Part shown: positions 44,828 through 56,920 of the stretch, in pieces
How positions within the stretch are numbered: the stretch's first letter is position 1
Layout of the letters: each line of letters opens with the position of its first letter
Source of the DNA: Cryobacterium lactosi
GTDB lineage: Bacteria; Actinomycetota; Actinomycetes; Actinomycetales; Microbacteriaceae
Length of the DNA: 64,000 nt
Direction of reading: 5' to 3'
Assembly (NCBI RefSeq): GCF_004403945.1
Contig: NZ_SOHM01000007.1
Location: 62,001 to 126,000 of the forward strand
Translations under genes and position numbers: made by a program
The notes under the pieces: model-generated
What the model was told of the DNA's origin: nothing
The model's database searches: none
What the model saw: the letters and a program-made list of their open reading frames with translations, nothing else

Positions 44828-45154
44828 TCAAACGGCGATGGTGACCAGAGGATCGATGAACACGTCGCCGTCGATCAGGTCGACCTGGTAGACGGGGACC
44901 GGCTCGTAGGCCGGGAGCGTCAACGGTCGGCCGGTCTTGAGCGAGAACTTGGATCCGTGCGCCCAGCATTCCAGGGTGTCGCCTTCGACGAAACCCTCGG
45001 ACAGCGAGATGTCGCCGTGGGTGCAGGTGTCACCGATGGCGAAAACCGCTCCGTTCGAGTCGCGGACGACGGCGATGTTCACGCCGCCGATCTCGACCTT
45101 GATGGCCTCGTTGGGTTCGAGGTCGTCGAGCGCACAAATCTTGGTGGATGCCAT
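44828..45154 (-). CDS. Rieske-type ferredoxin of the suf operon
   Basis: The 108-residue protein has a Rieske [2Fe-2S] site: C44-T-H46 and C63-W-A-H66. It resembles ferredoxin subunits of non-heme iron oxygenases, but its place between sufD and sufC, constant in actinobacteria, suggests electron supply for Fe-S assembly. ATG 45154 is 2 bases after the sufD stop. The open frame extends far upstream only as a shadow of sufD. Confidence 0.92.
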   Translation of the reverse strand: MASTKICALDDLEPNEAIKVEIGGVNIAVVRDSNGAVFAIGDTCTHGDISLSEGFVEGDTLECWAHGSKFSLKTGRPLTLPAYEPVPVYQVDLIDGDVFIDPLVTIAV

Positions 45155-45156
45155 GT

Positions 45157-46380
45157 TCAGTTGCCCTCTGTTCCGCGGAGTTCGTCTTCGATAACGCCCT
45201 GCAGGCGTTCCTCGAGCGGCGACGAGCCGATGTGTTGCACGATCTCGCTGAGGAATCCGCGAACCACGAGGCGGCGTGCCTCGACCTCGCCGATGCCGCG
45301 GGACTGCAGGTAGAACAGCTGCTCGTCGTCGAAGCGTCCGGTGGCGCTGGCGTGGCCGGCGCCCAGGATGTCGCCGGTCTCGATTTCGAGGTTCGGGATC
45401 GAGTCGGCGCGGGTGCCCTCGGTCAGGACCAGGTTGCGGTTCTGCTCGTAGCTGTCGGTTCCCGGTGCGGTGCGGCCGATCAGTACGTCGCCGATCCAGA
45501 CCGTGCGCGCGCCGGCGCCTTGGAGGGCGCCCTTGTAGTTGACCCGGCTGCGGCTGTTCGGGGCGTCGTGGTTGACGTAGACCTGCTGCTCCAGGTGCTG
45601 GCCGGCGTCGGCGAAGTAGAGCCCGTACAGTTCGGTGTCGCTGCCCTGGCCGGCCAGCTGCACCGACGGGTTGACCCGAACGATGCCGCCGCCGAGGGAG
45701 ACCACGACGTGCTTGAGGCGGGCGTCGCGGCCGATGGTGGCGAAGTGGTTGGCCAGCTGGACGGCGTCGGCGTTCCATTCCTGCACGGTGACCACCGTGA
45801 GGTTGGCCGATTCGCCCACGATGATCTCGATGTTCTCCGAGATCCGGGCGTCACCGGTGTTCTGCAGGATCACCACGGCCTGGCTGAACGGCTTGGCCTC
45901 GATCACGGTGTGGGCGGCGCGCGGAACCGAGCCGAGGTTCGCCCGGGTGAGGGTGATCTCCTTGGCTTCTTCTCCGGTCACGGTGATGGCGAGGGCCTTC
46001 TCGAAGGCGCTCCAGGCGTTGGCGGCGGCGCGCTCTTCCGGCGCCCCGGCAGTGCCGATCCGAGTGTCAGAGCGGTCGACCCAGGAGACGTCGACGTCGG
46101 GGTGCGGCGTCTGGTCGAAGTCGTAGACCGAGCCGTCGAGCACGCCGGCGGTGAGGTCGGTGAACTTGGCGACGGGTGAGAGTTTCCAGACCGCTTCCCT
46201 GCCGGTGACGGCGGGGAAGTCGGCAACGTCGAAGCTCTTGAACCTGGCGGACCGGGTCTGCACCGGGACGAAGCCGAAGCGTCCGTCCGAGTGTTCCTTG
46301 ATGCCGTGCTGTTCGGCGGTGGGCAGGGCTTCCGACGATGGTGCGGAGGTGGGTGCTGTTGAAGTCGAGGCGGCGGACAT
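45157..46380 (-). CDS. sufD: Fe-S assembly scaffold subunit SufD
   Basis: The 407-residue protein pairs with SufB in the SufBC2D complex. The beta-helix core (NLTVVTVQEWNADAVQLANHF) and the conserved end (GRFDDEQLFYLQSRGIGEVEARRLVVRGFLSE) are clear. The N-terminal 35 residues are Ser/Thr/Pro-rich. It starts directly at the sufB stop. Confidence 0.95.
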   Translation of the reverse strand: MSAASTSTAPTSAPSSEALPTAEQHGIKEHSDGRFGFVPVQTRSARFKSFDVADFPAVTGREAVWKLSPVAKFTDLTAGVLDGSVYDFDQTPHPDVDVSWVDRSDTRIGTAGAPEERAAANAWSAFEKALAITVTGEEAKEITLTRANLGSVPRAAHTVIEAKPFSQAVVILQNTGDARISENIEIIVGESANLTVVTVQEWNADAVQLANHFATIGRDARLKHVVVSLGGGIVRVNPSVQLAGQGSDTELYGLYFADAGQHLEQQVYVNHDAPNSRSRVNYKGALQGAGARTVWIGDVLIGRTAPGTDSYEQNRNLVLTEGTRADSIPNLEIETGDILGAGHASATGRFDDEQLFYLQSRGIGEVEARRLVVRGFLSEIVQHIGSSPLEERLQGVIEDELRGTEGN

Positions 46381-47799
46381 TTAGCCGACGGATCCTTCCA
46401 TGCCCATTTCAATGAGCTTGTTGAGTTCGAGGGCGTACTCCATCGGGAGCTCCCTGGCGATGGGTTCGATGAACCCGCGCACGATCATGGCCATGGCCTC
46501 GTCCTCGGGCATGCCGCGGCTCATCAGGTAGAAGAGCTGCTCTTCGCTGACCCGTGACACGGTGGCCTCGTGGCCGAGCTGCACGTCGTCGACACGGATG
46601 TCGATGGCCGGGTAGGTGTCGGAGCGCGACTGCGTGTCGACCAGCAGGGCGTCGCAGCGCACGGTGTTCGCGGAGTGGTGCGCGGTGGCGTCCACCCGCA
46701 CCTCGCCACGGTAGCCGGCGCGACCGCCGCCGCGGGCGATCGACTTGGAGACGATCGAGGACTGGGTGTACGGGGCCATGTGGATCATCTTGGCGCCGGC
46801 ATCCTGGTGCTGGCCGGGGCCGGCGAAGGCGACGGAGAGGGTCTCGCCCTTGGCGTGCTCGCCCATCAGGTAGATGGACGGGTACTTCATGGTGACCTTG
46901 GACCCGATGTTGCCGTCGATCCACTCCATGGTGGCGCCCTCGGCGGCCGTGGCGCGCTTGGTGACGAGGTTGTAGACGTTGTTGGACCAATTCTGGATGG
47001 TCGTGTAACGAACGCGGGCGTTCTTCTTCACGATGATCTCCACCACGGCGGAGTGCAGCGAGTCCGACTTGTAGATAGGCGCGGTGCAGCCCTCGATGTA
47101 GTGAACGTAGCTGCCCTCATCGGCGATGATCAGCGTGCGCTCGAACTGGCCCATGTTCTCGGTGTTGATCCGGAAGTAGGCCTGCAGCGGAATCTCGACG
47201 TGCACGCCGGGCGGCACGTAGACGAACGAACCGCCGGACCAGACCGAGGTGTTCAGCGCGGCGAACTTGTTGTCGCCGGACGGGATGACGCTGCCGAAGT
47301 ACTCCTCGAAGAACTCCGGGTGCTCCTTGAGCGCCGTATCGGTGTCCATGAAGATGACGCCCTGGGCTTCGAGTTCCTCGTTGATCTGGTGGTAGACCAC
47401 CTCGGACTCGTACTGGGCGGCGACGCCGGAGACGAGGCGCTGACGCTCCGCCTCGGGGATGCCCAGCTTCTCGTAGGTGTTCTTGATGTCGTCCGGCAGG
47501 TCTTCCCAGGTCTGGGCCTGCTTCTCCGTGGAGCGGACGAAGTACTTGATGTTGTCGAAGTCGATCTCCGACAGGTCGGCGCCCCAGGTCGGCATGGGCT
47601 TGCGCTCGAACAGCGCCAACGCCTTCAGGCGGCGCTCCAGCATCCAGGCCGGTTCCTTTTTCAGGTTCGAGATGTCGGTGACGACCTCGGGTGAAATGCC
47701 GCGTCGCGCGGATGCGCCGGCGGCGTCGGAATCGGACCAGCCGAATTCGTACACCCCCAGCCCCTCGAGCTCGGGTCGGTCCAGTAGAACGTCAGACAT
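46381..47799 (-). CDS. sufB: Fe-S assembly scaffold subunit SufB
   Basis: The 472-residue protein is the main cluster scaffold. Motifs [61 protein letters not shown] and the C-terminal [18 protein letters not shown] are typical. The conserved Cys in [11 protein letters not shown] is present. ATG 47799 ([11 protein letters not shown]) with AGAGGTAAAG upstream is the start. It is first in the operon sufB-sufD-Rieske-sufC-sufT; no SufR regulator gene is next to it. Confidence 0.97.
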   Translation of the reverse strand: MSDVLLDRPELEGLGVYEFGWSDSDAAGASARRGISPEVVTDISNLKKEPAWMLERRLKALALFERKPMPTWGADLSEIDFDNIKYFVRSTEKQAQTWEDLPDDIKNTYEKLGIPEAERQRLVSGVAAQYESEVVYHQINEELEAQGVIFMDTDTALKEHPEFFEEYFGSVIPSGDNKFAALNTSVWSGGSFVYVPPGVHVEIPLQAYFRINTENMGQFERTLIIADEGSYVHYIEGCTAPIYKSDSLHSAVVEIIVKKNARVRYTTIQNWSNNVYNLVTKRATAAEGATMEWIDGNIGSKVTMKYPSIYLMGEHAKGETLSVAFAGPGQHQDAGAKMIHMAPYTQSSIVSKSIARGGGRAGYRGEVRVDATAHHSANTVRCDALLVDTQSRSDTYPAIDIRVDDVQLGHEATVSRVSEEQLFYLMSRGMPEDEAMAMIVRGFIEPIARELPMEYALELNKLIEMGMEGSVG

Positions 47800-48083
47800 C
47801 TTTACCTCTTCTCCTACCCACATCAACCCGGATATCAGTCCGGTCATTCCCGTACCGGGCTGCGGCCGACCATTCGGACGGACGTGCAACCCGTTGCGCG
47901 CGTGAGTTGTGTGGATGGCTACGTTGCGTACCTAAGATGAACAAGGGCCTCTCGTGCCGCGACATTCGAACAGTCGTCGAGCACACGGAGCCCGTGAAAC
48001 ACCTAATTCTACAGGCTAGTGATGTTATTAGTAGTGCGACCCGGCGTATTCACATACGCGCGCACCAGCAGGGAGCAGAACCC
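47800..48083. promoter_or_regulatory. Divergent promoter region sufB / ctaA
   Basis: This 284-base gap separates divergent suf and ctaA genes. The part near 48001-48045 is A/T-richer (ACCTAATTCTACAGGCTAGT and TGATGTTATTAGTAGTGCG) and is the best place for both promoters; CACTA occurs twice there on the minus strand. Exact -35/-10 elements cannot be fixed. No small gene is convincing here. Confidence 0.5.
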
Positions 48084-49025
48084 GTGAACCGGATTATCCA
48101 GTGGTTGCCCACCCAGGTGGACCGTCGGCTGAGGGTGCTCGGCTGGGTCTACCTGGCCGCCCAGATCTTCCTCGTCGGCACCGGCGGGCTCGTGCGGCTC
48201 ACCAGTTCGGGCCTCGGCTGCCCCACCTGGCCCAAATGCACAGCGGATTCCCTGGTGAACACGCCGGAGATGGGCATCCACGGTGTCATCGAGTTCGGCA
48301 ACCGGCTGCTCGGGGTTCTGCTCGGCCTGGTCGCCATCGCCGCATTCGTCGCGGTGCTGCGGATGCGCAAGAGCCGCCCGGACCTGTTCAGGCTGACCCT
48401 GCTGGCCGGCCTGGGCATCCCGGCCCAGGCCGTGATCGGCGGCATCAGCGTGCTGACCCAGCTGAACCCCTACGTCGTGGGCCTGCACTTCGTGATCTCC
48501 GTCGGCCTGGTGGGCCTCTGCACGGCCTTCATCTACCGGTTGTACACCGTGCCGGGTCCGCGGGCACGGGTGGTGCCCCTCTGGTTCCTCATCGTCACCC
48601 ACCTCACGACAGTGGCCGTCGCCGTCACCATCGCCGTCGGGATCCTGACCACGGGGTCCGGCCCGCACGCCGGCGACGCCGACGCGCCCCGAAACGGTCT
48701 GGACTCCGAGTTCCTACAGCACGTGCACAGCTGGCCCGCCTATCTGACGGTGGCCCTGACCCTGGTGCTCGTCGTCGGCGCCGTGTCGCTGCGCCTGCCG
48801 GTGCGCCGTTGGGTGATCCTGCTGCTGGCGGTCGAGCTGGCCCAGACGGCCGTCGGCCTGATCCAGGCCAACCTGGGCCTGCCTGCCATCCTCGTCGGCA
48901 TCCACATGGTGCTCGCCTGCGTGCTCGCGTCGGCCATGACCGCCGTGGTCCTGAACCTCAAGCAGCCCGTCGCGGTGGCCGCTCCCCCGGCCCCGCGCAC
49001 CACCGCGGACTCCATGACGCGCTGA
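48084..49025 (+). CDS. ctaA: Heme A synthase (COX15/CtaA)
   Basis: The 313-residue membrane protein oxidises heme O to heme A for cytochrome oxidase. It has about eight helices, with GGLVRLTSSGLGCPTWPKC after helix 1, the heme-ligand histidines in EFGNRLL-flanking and VGLHFVISVG segments, LQHVHSWPAYL and GIHMVLACVLA. The Cys pair in LGCPTWPKC is as in Bacillus CtaA. GTG 48084 is preferred: GGGAG lies 8 bases upstream; the longer open frame runs across the promoter gap. Confidence 0.94.
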   Translation: MNRIIQWLPTQVDRRLRVLGWVYLAAQIFLVGTGGLVRLTSSGLGCPTWPKCTADSLVNTPEMGIHGVIEFGNRLLGVLLGLVAIAAFVAVLRMRKSRPDLFRLTLLAGLGIPAQAVIGGISVLTQLNPYVVGLHFVISVGLVGLCTAFIYRLYTVPGPRARVVPLWFLIVTHLTTVAVAVTIAVGILTTGSGPHAGDADAPRNGLDSEFLQHVHSWPAYLTVALTLVLVVGAVSLRLPVRRWVILLLAVELAQTAVGLIQANLGLPAILVGIHMVLACVLASAMTAVVLNLKQPVAVAAPPAPRTTADSMTR

Positions 49026-49080
49026 CCGACGCGGCTCACGCGCGTGCTCCGCGCATCCTCGCGGACTCGTGCGCATCCCC

Positions 49081-49142
49081 GCGAGAGCGGGGAAACGGTC
49101 ACCTCAGGGTGCCCGAAGCAGCCCCACCCCCGCTTTCGCGGG
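49081..49142. repeat. Intergenic repeat, copy 1
   Basis: This 62-base unit starts GCGAGAGCGG and ends CCGCTTTCGCGGG, so its ends are inverted copies with one mismatch. It matches copy 2 at 49176-49237 at 53 of 62 positions by my count. It lies after ctaA in a gap with no gene. Confidence 0.75.
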
Positions 49143-49175
49143 TGACCTACCTCGCGTGTGCGGGTGACCTACCTC

Positions 49176-49237
49176 GCGAGAGCGGGTAAACGGTCGCCTC
49201 AGCACGCGCGAAGCAGCCACACCGCCGCTTTCGCGGC
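49176..49237. repeat. Intergenic repeat, copy 2
   Basis: Second copy of the 62-base unit, 95 bases downstream. The spacer contains the 17-base exact direct repeat GGGTGACCTACCTCGCG at 49140-49156 and 49162-49178. The 242-base gap 49026-49267 between convergent ctaA and ctaB is made almost wholly of these units; no T-tailed terminator is visible. Confidence 0.75.
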
Positions 49238-49267
49238 CGGCGCGCCCTGAAAGAGCGACGGACCCGG

Positions 49268-50218
49268 CTAGAAGGGCAGCAGCGGGTCGACGCCCACGGC
49301 GACGAAGACCAGGGTGAGGTACGCGATCGAGCCGTGGAAAACCCGCATCGGCGACACGTGCTCGTGGCGGATGGTGAGGTTGTAGAGGCGGTGGGTCTCG
49401 AAGATGAACCAGGCGCCCGACGCCGTCGCGACGACGGTGTAGACGATGCCCATGCCTGCGATGGGAATCAGCAGCAACGAGCAGGCAACGGTGGCCCAGG
49501 CGTACAGGATGACCTGCAGGCCGACCTGGGCGCGACCGCGCACCACGGCCAGCATGGGCACGCCCGCGGCCTGGTAGTCGTCCCGGTACTTCATCGACAG
49601 CGGCCAATAGTGCGGCGGCGTCCAGAGGAAGATGATCAGGAACAGGATGAACGGGGGCCAGGACAGGTCACCGGTCACGGCCGCCCAGCCGATCAGAACC
49701 GGCATACAACCGGCTACCCCGCCCCAGACGATGTTCTGCGCCGTGCGGCGCTTGAGGATCATCGTGTAGAAGACGACATAGAGCAGGATGGCGCCCAGCG
49801 ACAGCGCTGCGGCGACCCAATTGGTGAACAGCCAGAGCCAGGCGATCGAGATGGCGCCGAGGACCCAGGCGAACACCAGGGCCTGGCGGTCGGTGAGTTC
49901 GCCGGTGACCAGCGGCCGGCCCTGCGTGCGGTTCATCAGACGGTCGATGTCGCGGTCGAGGTAGCAGTTGAACGCTCCAGCGGAACCGGCGCTGAGCGCA
50001 CCGCCGATCAGGGTGGCGATAACCAGCCACAGGTCGGGCAGTCCTCCGGTGGCGAGGATCATCGTCGGGGCGGTAACAACGAGCAACAATTCGACCACAC
50101 GCGGCTTGGTCAGGGAGAGGTAGGCCAGGAACGTCCGCTTGTACCGTGCAGCACGGTCCTCGGTCCCCCGTTCGCGGGGTTCCTGGGCCGTTTCGACTGT
50201 CTCTCGTGCGCTTCGCAT
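49268..50218 (-). CDS. ctaB: Protoheme IX farnesyltransferase (heme O synthase)
   Basis: The 316-residue UbiA-family enzyme adds farnesyl to heme B, the step before CtaA. It has about nine membrane helices and the prenyl-diphosphate site [15 protein letters not shown] with Asp-rich motif, plus the second motif [14 protein letters not shown] 30-residue charged N-terminus precedes the first helix. It converges on ctaA and is divergent from tkt. Confidence 0.95.
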   Translation of the reverse strand: MRSARETVETAQEPRERGTEDRAARYKRTFLAYLSLTKPRVVELLLVVTAPTMILATGGLPDLWLVIATLIGGALSAGSAGAFNCYLDRDIDRLMNRTQGRPLVTGELTDRQALVFAWVLGAISIAWLWLFTNWVAAALSLGAILLYVVFYTMILKRRTAQNIVWGGVAGCMPVLIGWAAVTGDLSWPPFILFLIIFLWTPPHYWPLSMKYRDDYQAAGVPMLAVVRGRAQVGLQVILYAWATVACSLLLIPIAGMGIVYTVVATASGAWFIFETHRLYNLTIRHEHVSPMRVFHGSIAYLTLVFVAVGVDPLLPF

Positions 50219-50479
50219 ATTGCCTTGATTCTAGATCATTCCCACACCTCTCAGTCCCGGCTCCCCACTGCGACAGTGGCGCAATACCGGCGAAACAACG
50301 TCGCCAAGCCACGGTCCCTATACTGGAAATGCTCGCCAATCTAGGTGCACGCATCCATGAGCGCCTGATATGGGCCCTGTGCTGCGCACCTGATGCCGAT
50401 AACGATGTCGGCGGGCATTCACTCTCCAGCGGCGCGGGTATAGCGTGCCGCCTTTTCGGATTCAGAAGGGTCAGTTCAC
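50219..50479. promoter_or_regulatory. Divergent promoter region ctaB / tkt
   Basis: This 261-base gap has no gene. TATACT (50319-50324) is the best -10 for tkt, giving a leader of about 150 bases; no good -35 is visible. TCTAGATCAT (50231-50240) near the ctaB side may carry the opposite promoter. Confidence 0.5.
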
Positions 50480-52573
50480 GTGGCAGCATTGCAGTGGGAT
50501 TCCATCGACAACCGGGCGGTCGACACCGCCCGCATCCTGGCGGCCGACGCCGTCGAGAAGGTGGGCAACGGTCACCCTGGTACCGCCATGAGCCTCGCTC
50601 CGGCCGCGTACCTCCTGTTCCAGAAGGTGATGCGTCGTGATCCCGCTGACAACGAGTGGATCGGCCGTGACCGGTTCATCCTCTCGGTCGGCCACAGCTC
50701 CCTGACCCAGTACGTGCAGTTGTACCTCGGCGGCTACGGCCTCGAACTCGACGACCTCAAGGCCCTGCGCACCTGGGGCTCCAAGACCCCCGGCCACCCC
50801 GAGTACGGCCACACCGACGGCGTCGAGATCACCACCGGACCGCTCGGCCAGGGCCTCGCCTCCGCCGTGGGCTTCGCCTACGCCTCGCGTTTCGAGCGTG
50901 GCCTGTTCGACCCCGAGGCCGACGCGGGCACCAGCCCGTTCGACCAGTTCGTCTACGTCATCGCCGGCGACGGCGACCTGCAGGAGGGCATCACCTCCGA
51001 GGCCTCCTCGCTCGCCGGACACCAGCAGCTCGGCAACCTGATCGCGATCTACGACTCCAACCAGATCTCCATCGAGGACGACACCAACATCGCCTTCACC
51101 GAGGATGTCGCCGCCCGGTACGACGCGTACCACTGGCACGTGCAGACCGTGGACTGGAAGAAGACCGGCGAGTACGTCGAAGACATCGCCGCTCTCAACG
51201 ACGCCATCGAAGCGGCCAAGGCCGTCACCGACAAGCCGTCGCTGATCATCCTCAAGACCATCATCGGCTGGCCCAGCCCGAAGAAGCAGAACACCGGCAA
51301 GATCCACGGCTCCGCCCTGGGCGCCGAGGAACTCGCCGGCGTGAAGGAGATCCTCGGTTTCGACCCCGAGAAGACCTTCGAGGTCTCCGACGAGGTCATC
51401 ACCCACACCCGCAAGGCCCTCGACCGTGGTGCTGAGCAGCACGCCGAGTGGAACCTGCGGTTCGACGCGTGGGCGGCCGCGAACCCCGAGCGCAAGATCC
51501 TGCTCGACCGTATCCTCTCCGGCGACCTGCCCGACGGCGTCGAGGAAGCCCTGCCGGTCTTCCCCGCCGGCACCGAGGTCTCCACCCGTGCGTCGTCCGG
51601 CAAGGTGCTCAACGCGCTCGGCCCGGTCATCCCCGAGCTCTGGGGCGGCTCCGCCGACCTCGCCGAGTCCAACAACACCACGATCAGCAACGCCGCATCC
51701 TTCATCCCGAGCGAGCACTCCACGGGCGAGTGGACCGGCAACCCCTACGGTCGCGTCCTGCACTTCGGTATCCGTGAGCACGCGATGGCCGCGATCCTCA
51801 ACGGCATCGTCCTGCACGGCAACACCCGCCCCTTCGGTGGCACCTTCCTGATCTTCAGCGACTACATGCGCCCGGCCGTTCGGCTTGCAGCGCTCATGAA
51901 GGCGCCGTCGATCTTCGTCTGGACCCACGACTCGGTCGCCCTCGGTGAGGACGGACCGACCCACCAGCCGATCGAGCAGCTTGCCTCCCTCCGTGCCATC
52001 CCCGGGCTCGATGTGGTGCGCCCCGGCGACGCCAACGAGGTGTCCTGGGCCTGGAAGACGATCCTCGAGCGTCGCAACGGCCCGGCCGGCATCGTGCTGA
52101 CCCGTCAGAACATCCCCGTGTTCGAGCGTGGCGAAGGGGACGCCAGCGGCGAGACCTTCGCCTCGGCCAAGAACGTCGCCAAGGGCGCGTACGTGCTCGC
52201 CGAGGCCCCGAACGGCACGCCCGACGTGATCCTCATCGCCACCGGTTCCGAGGTGCAGCTGGCCGTCAACGCACGCGAGGCCCTCAAGGCGGATGGCGTC
52301 AACGCCCGCGTCGTGTCGGTGCCGAGCCTCGAGTGGTTCGAGGAGCAGTCCGCCGAATACCGGGAGGCAGTTCTGCCCAGGGCGATCACCGCCCGGGTAT
52401 CGGTTGAGGCCGGAATTGCGTTGACCTGGAACAAGTACGTCGGCGACCGCGGCCGCAGCGTCTCGATCGAGCACTTCGGTGCGTCGGCCGACTACAAGAC
52501 CCTGTTCCGCGAATTCGGCATCACCACGGAGGCTGTTGTCGCCGCCGCCAAAGAATCCCTCGCCGCGCTCTAA
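50480..52573 (+). CDS. tkt: Transketolase
   Basis: The 697-residue thiamine-diphosphate enzyme moves two-carbon units between sugar phosphates in the pentose phosphate pathway. N-terminal [12 protein letters not shown], the ThDP motif [28 protein letters not shown] with its acidic metal site, and [21 protein letters not shown] sequence (here [20 protein letters not shown]) are clear. It starts at GTG 50480 and is first in tkt-tal-pgi-zwf-opcA-pgl. A nearly equal-length open frame on the opposite strand is a base-composition shadow. Confidence 0.97.
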   Translation: MAALQWDSIDNRAVDTARILAADAVEKVGNGHPGTAMSLAPAAYLLFQKVMRRDPADNEWIGRDRFILSVGHSSLTQYVQLYLGGYGLELDDLKALRTWGSKTPGHPEYGHTDGVEITTGPLGQGLASAVGFAYASRFERGLFDPEADAGTSPFDQFVYVIAGDGDLQEGITSEASSLAGHQQLGNLIAIYDSNQISIEDDTNIAFTEDVAARYDAYHWHVQTVDWKKTGEYVEDIAALNDAIEAAKAVTDKPSLIILKTIIGWPSPKKQNTGKIHGSALGAEELAGVKEILGFDPEKTFEVSDEVITHTRKALDRGAEQHAEWNLRFDAWAAANPERKILLDRILSGDLPDGVEEALPVFPAGTEVSTRASSGKVLNALGPVIPELWGGSADLAESNNTTISNAASFIPSEHSTGEWTGNPYGRVLHFGIREHAMAAILNGIVLHGNTRPFGGTFLIFSDYMRPAVRLAALMKAPSIFVWTHDSVALGEDGPTHQPIEQLASLRAIPGLDVVRPGDANEVSWAWKTILERRNGPAGIVLTRQNIPVFERGEGDASGETFASAKNVAKGAYVLAEAPNGTPDVILIATGSEVQLAVNAREALKADGVNARVVSVPSLEWFEEQSAEYREAVLPRAITARVSVEAGIALTWNKYVGDRGRSVSIEHFGASADYKTLFREFGITTEAVVAAAKESLAAL

Positions 52574-52616
52574 GCGCGACACCTATAAGCGCAGCATTCA
52601 AGGAGATTTGATTTTC

Positions 52617-53729
52617 ATGACAGAAACTACCCCCACCGCCGCCCTGTCCGCCGCGGGCGTCAGCATCTGGCTCGACGACCTGTCGCGTCAGCGCATCCAG
52701 TCCGGCGGGCTGAAGACCCTCATCGCAGAGAAGAACGTCGTCGGCGTCACCACCAACCCGACGATCTTCGCCGGTGCGCTCAGCAAGGGCGAGGCCTATG
52801 CCTCCCAGGTGGCCACGCTGGCCGCCGCCGGAACCAATGTGACCGACGCGGTCTTCGAGATCACCACCGACGACGTCGCGGCAGCCTGCGACATCTTCCG
52901 CCCGATCTACGACACCACCAACGGTTTCGACGGCCGCGTCTCGATCGAGGTCGAGCCCGGTTTCGCCCACGACGCCGAGAAGACCCTCGCCCAGGCGCAG
53001 CAGCTGTGGAACAAGGTCAACCGCCCCAACGCGATGATCAAGATCCCGGCAACCATCGAGGGCCTGGACGCCATCACCGAGACCATCGCACTGGGCATCA
53101 GTGTCAACGTCACCCTGATCTTCAGCCTCGAGCGGTACCGCGCGGTCATCAACGCGTACCTCAGCGGCCTCGAGAAGGCCAAGGCGGCCGGCATCGACCT
53201 GTCGACGATCCACTCGGTGGCGTCCTTCTTCGTGTCGCGGGTCGACACCGAGATCGACAAGCGCCTCGCGGCCGTCGGCACCGACGAAGCCCTTGCCCTG
53301 CAGAGCAAGGCCGGCGTCGCCAACGCCCAGCTCGCGTACCAGGTCTTCGAGCAGGCCTTCACCTCCGAGCGTGCGGCGAGCCTGATCGCCGCCGGTGCCA
53401 ACAAGCAGCGCCCGCTGTGGGCATCCACCGGTGTCAAGTCGGCCGACCTGCCCGACACCCTGTACGTGACCGAGCTGGTTGCGCCCGAGGTTGTCAACAC
53501 CATGCCGGAGAAGACCCTCGAGGCCACCTTCGACCACGGCGTGATCGTCGAGGGCGCCGTCACGGGCGCGTACGACGAGGCAAACGCCGTGCTCGACGCG
53601 ATCGCCGCCCAGGGTGTCTCCTACGACGACGTCACCCGGGTGCTCGAAGAGGAGGGCGTTTCGAAGTTCATCATCTCCTGGAACGAACTTCTGGACACCG
53701 TGACGGCTGCGCTCGAGTCGGCCAAGTGA
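52617..53729 (+). CDS. tal: Transaldolase
   Basis: The 370-residue long-form transaldolase has [36 protein letters not shown] and the Schiff-base lysine K142 in AMIKIPAT. It moves three-carbon units in the pentose phosphate pathway. AAGGAG (52600-52605) precedes ATG 52617 at 11 bases. Its stop overlaps the pgi start (GTGA). Confidence 0.97.
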   Translation: MTETTPTAALSAAGVSIWLDDLSRQRIQSGGLKTLIAEKNVVGVTTNPTIFAGALSKGEAYASQVATLAAAGTNVTDAVFEITTDDVAAACDIFRPIYDTTNGFDGRVSIEVEPGFAHDAEKTLAQAQQLWNKVNRPNAMIKIPATIEGLDAITETIALGISVNVTLIFSLERYRAVINAYLSGLEKAKAAGIDLSTIHSVASFFVSRVDTEIDKRLAAVGTDEALALQSKAGVANAQLAYQVFEQAFTSERAASLIAAGANKQRPLWASTGVKSADLPDTLYVTELVAPEVVNTMPEKTLEATFDHGVIVEGAVTGAYDEANAVLDAIAAQGVSYDDVTRVLEEEGVSKFIISWNELLDTVTAALESAK

Positions 53730-55333
53730 GTTTCCAGATCTCGGTGAGCGGTGCGGCGGCGCAGGCCGTCCGCACCGTGGTTCCCACTCTGGTCGCCGAC
53801 CTCGTTGCCTCCGGCATCACGTCGCTCGACCCCGCGCTGTGGGGCCCCGAGGCGGAGGTGGAGGCCGGCCAGCGTCTCGGTTGGACCGAGTCAGTGGCCA
53901 CCTCCCGTCCCCTCGTCGCCGAGATCTTCGCCCTTCGTGAGGAACTGCTCACGAAGGGCGTCACCCGCATCGTTCTGGCCGGCATGGGTGGCTCGTCGCT
54001 CGCACCGGAGGTCATCACGCTCACCAGCGGCGTCGACCTGACGGTGCTCGACTCGACCGACCCCGACCAGGTGCGGGCGGCATTGGCCGACCGCCTCGAG
54101 TCGACCGCCCTGGTGGTGTCGTCGAAGTCGGGCGGCACCGTGGAGACCGACAGCCAGCGCCGCGCGTTCGAACGCGCCTTCAGGGACAGCGGCATCGACC
54201 CCGTCGAGCGCATCATCGTGGTCACCGACCCCGGCTCGTCGCTCGAGGCCTCCGCCATTCAGGCCGGCTACCGGGTCTTCAACGCCGACCCGACAGTGGG
54301 CGGCCGGTTCTCGGCGCTGACCGCGTTCGGTCTCGTGCCGTCCGGTCTGGCCGGGGTGGACATCGGGCAGCTTCTCGACGAGGCCGACGCCGTATCCCTC
54401 GCCCTGGCCGTCGACTCGGAGGACAACCCCGGTCTGATCCTGGGCGCGGCCATGGCATCCAGCACGCCACGCCGGGACAAGCTGGCCATCGTCGCCGACG
54501 GCACCCACATCGTGGGTTTCGCCGATTGGGCCGAACAGCTCATCGCTGAATCCACGGGCAAGATCGGCACCGGCATCCTGCCTGTCGTGCTCGAGAGTGA
54601 CGCGCCCGAGCTCGCCACGGTGCTGCCCGACCTGCAGGTCCTGCGGGTTGTGGCGGATGCCGGCGGTGACGTCTTCGCCGACCATGACGGTGCCGACGAG
54701 ATCCGCGTCAGCGGAACCCTCGGCGCACAGTTCCTGGTCTGGGAGTACGCGACCGTCGTCGCCGGCCGGCTGCTCGGGATCAACCCGTTCGACCAGCCCG
54801 ACGTCGAATCGGCCAAGATCGCCACCCGCGGGCTGCTCGACTCCCGCCCGGAGCCCGAGCCTGCCGCCTTCATAGCCGACGGCATCGAGGTCCGTGGTAC
54901 GCCCCACGTCATCGGAGCGGCCAGCGACCTGGCCGGCGCGGTGGACGCGTTGCTCGAGGAGCTCGGCCCGGATGGGTACGTGGCCGTCCAGGCCTACGCC
55001 GACCGGTTGGCCCTCCCCCAGCTCGCCGAGCTGCGCGGACTGCTCGCGACGTTGTCCAAGCGTCCGGTCACGTTCGGTTGGGGCCCCCGATTTCTGCATT
55101 CCACCGGACAGTTCCACAAGGGTGGCACCCCCACCGGAGTGTTCCTGCAGATTCTCAGCACCCCCGCTGAGGACCTTGAGATCCCGGACCGCCCGTTCAC
55201 CTTCGGTGAGCTCATCCAGGCTCAGGCCGCCGGCGACGCCAGCGTCCTCGCCCAGCACGGTCGCCCCGTCCTCACCCTCACGTTGACCGACCCGGCTGCG
55301 AACCTCAGTACCCTGTTCAACGCAGTCCGCTAA
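53726..55333 (+). CDS. pgi: Glucose-6-phosphate isomerase
   Basis: The predicted 535-residue enzyme interconverts glucose and fructose 6-phosphate. SIS folds are visible with [23 protein letters not shown] and [14 protein letters not shown]; the active His lies in [13 protein letters not shown]. This is the actinobacterial pgi found within the tal-zwf operon rather than the E. coli type. Start GTG 53726 overlaps the tal stop; the frame extends far upstream only as shadow of tal. Confidence 0.94.
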   Translation: MSFQISVSGAAAQAVRTVVPTLVADLVASGITSLDPALWGPEAEVEAGQRLGWTESVATSRPLVAEIFALREELLTKGVTRIVLAGMGGSSLAPEVITLTSGVDLTVLDSTDPDQVRAALADRLESTALVVSSKSGGTVETDSQRRAFERAFRDSGIDPVERIIVVTDPGSSLEASAIQAGYRVFNADPTVGGRFSALTAFGLVPSGLAGVDIGQLLDEADAVSLALAVDSEDNPGLILGAAMASSTPRRDKLAIVADGTHIVGFADWAEQLIAESTGKIGTGILPVVLESDAPELATVLPDLQVLRVVADAGGDVFADHDGADEIRVSGTLGAQFLVWEYATVVAGRLLGINPFDQPDVESAKIATRGLLDSRPEPEPAAFIADGIEVRGTPHVIGAASDLAGAVDALLEELGPDGYVAVQAYADRLALPQLAELRGLLATLSKRPVTFGWGPRFLHSTGQFHKGGTPTGVFLQILSTPAEDLEIPDRPFTFGELIQAQAAGDASVLAQHGRPVLTLTLTDPAANLSTLFNAVR

Positions 55334-55378
55334 GTCCCGCCGCCCTCGTCTTCACACTTTTATCCTCTAAGGAGCTGC

Positions 55379-56916
<1,538 letters not shown>

Positions 56917-56920
<4 letters not shown>

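Noticed and set aside
49081..49237. CRISPR array
   Set aside because: Only two diverged copies 95 bases apart, with inverted ends and no uniform spacers or cas genes.
50471..52582. 703-codon open frame on the minus strand opposite tkt
   Set aside because: It mirrors tkt, which has all transketolase motifs. Long antisense frames are common in high-G+C DNA; the translation is rich in Gly/Val/Arg and has no recognisable domain.
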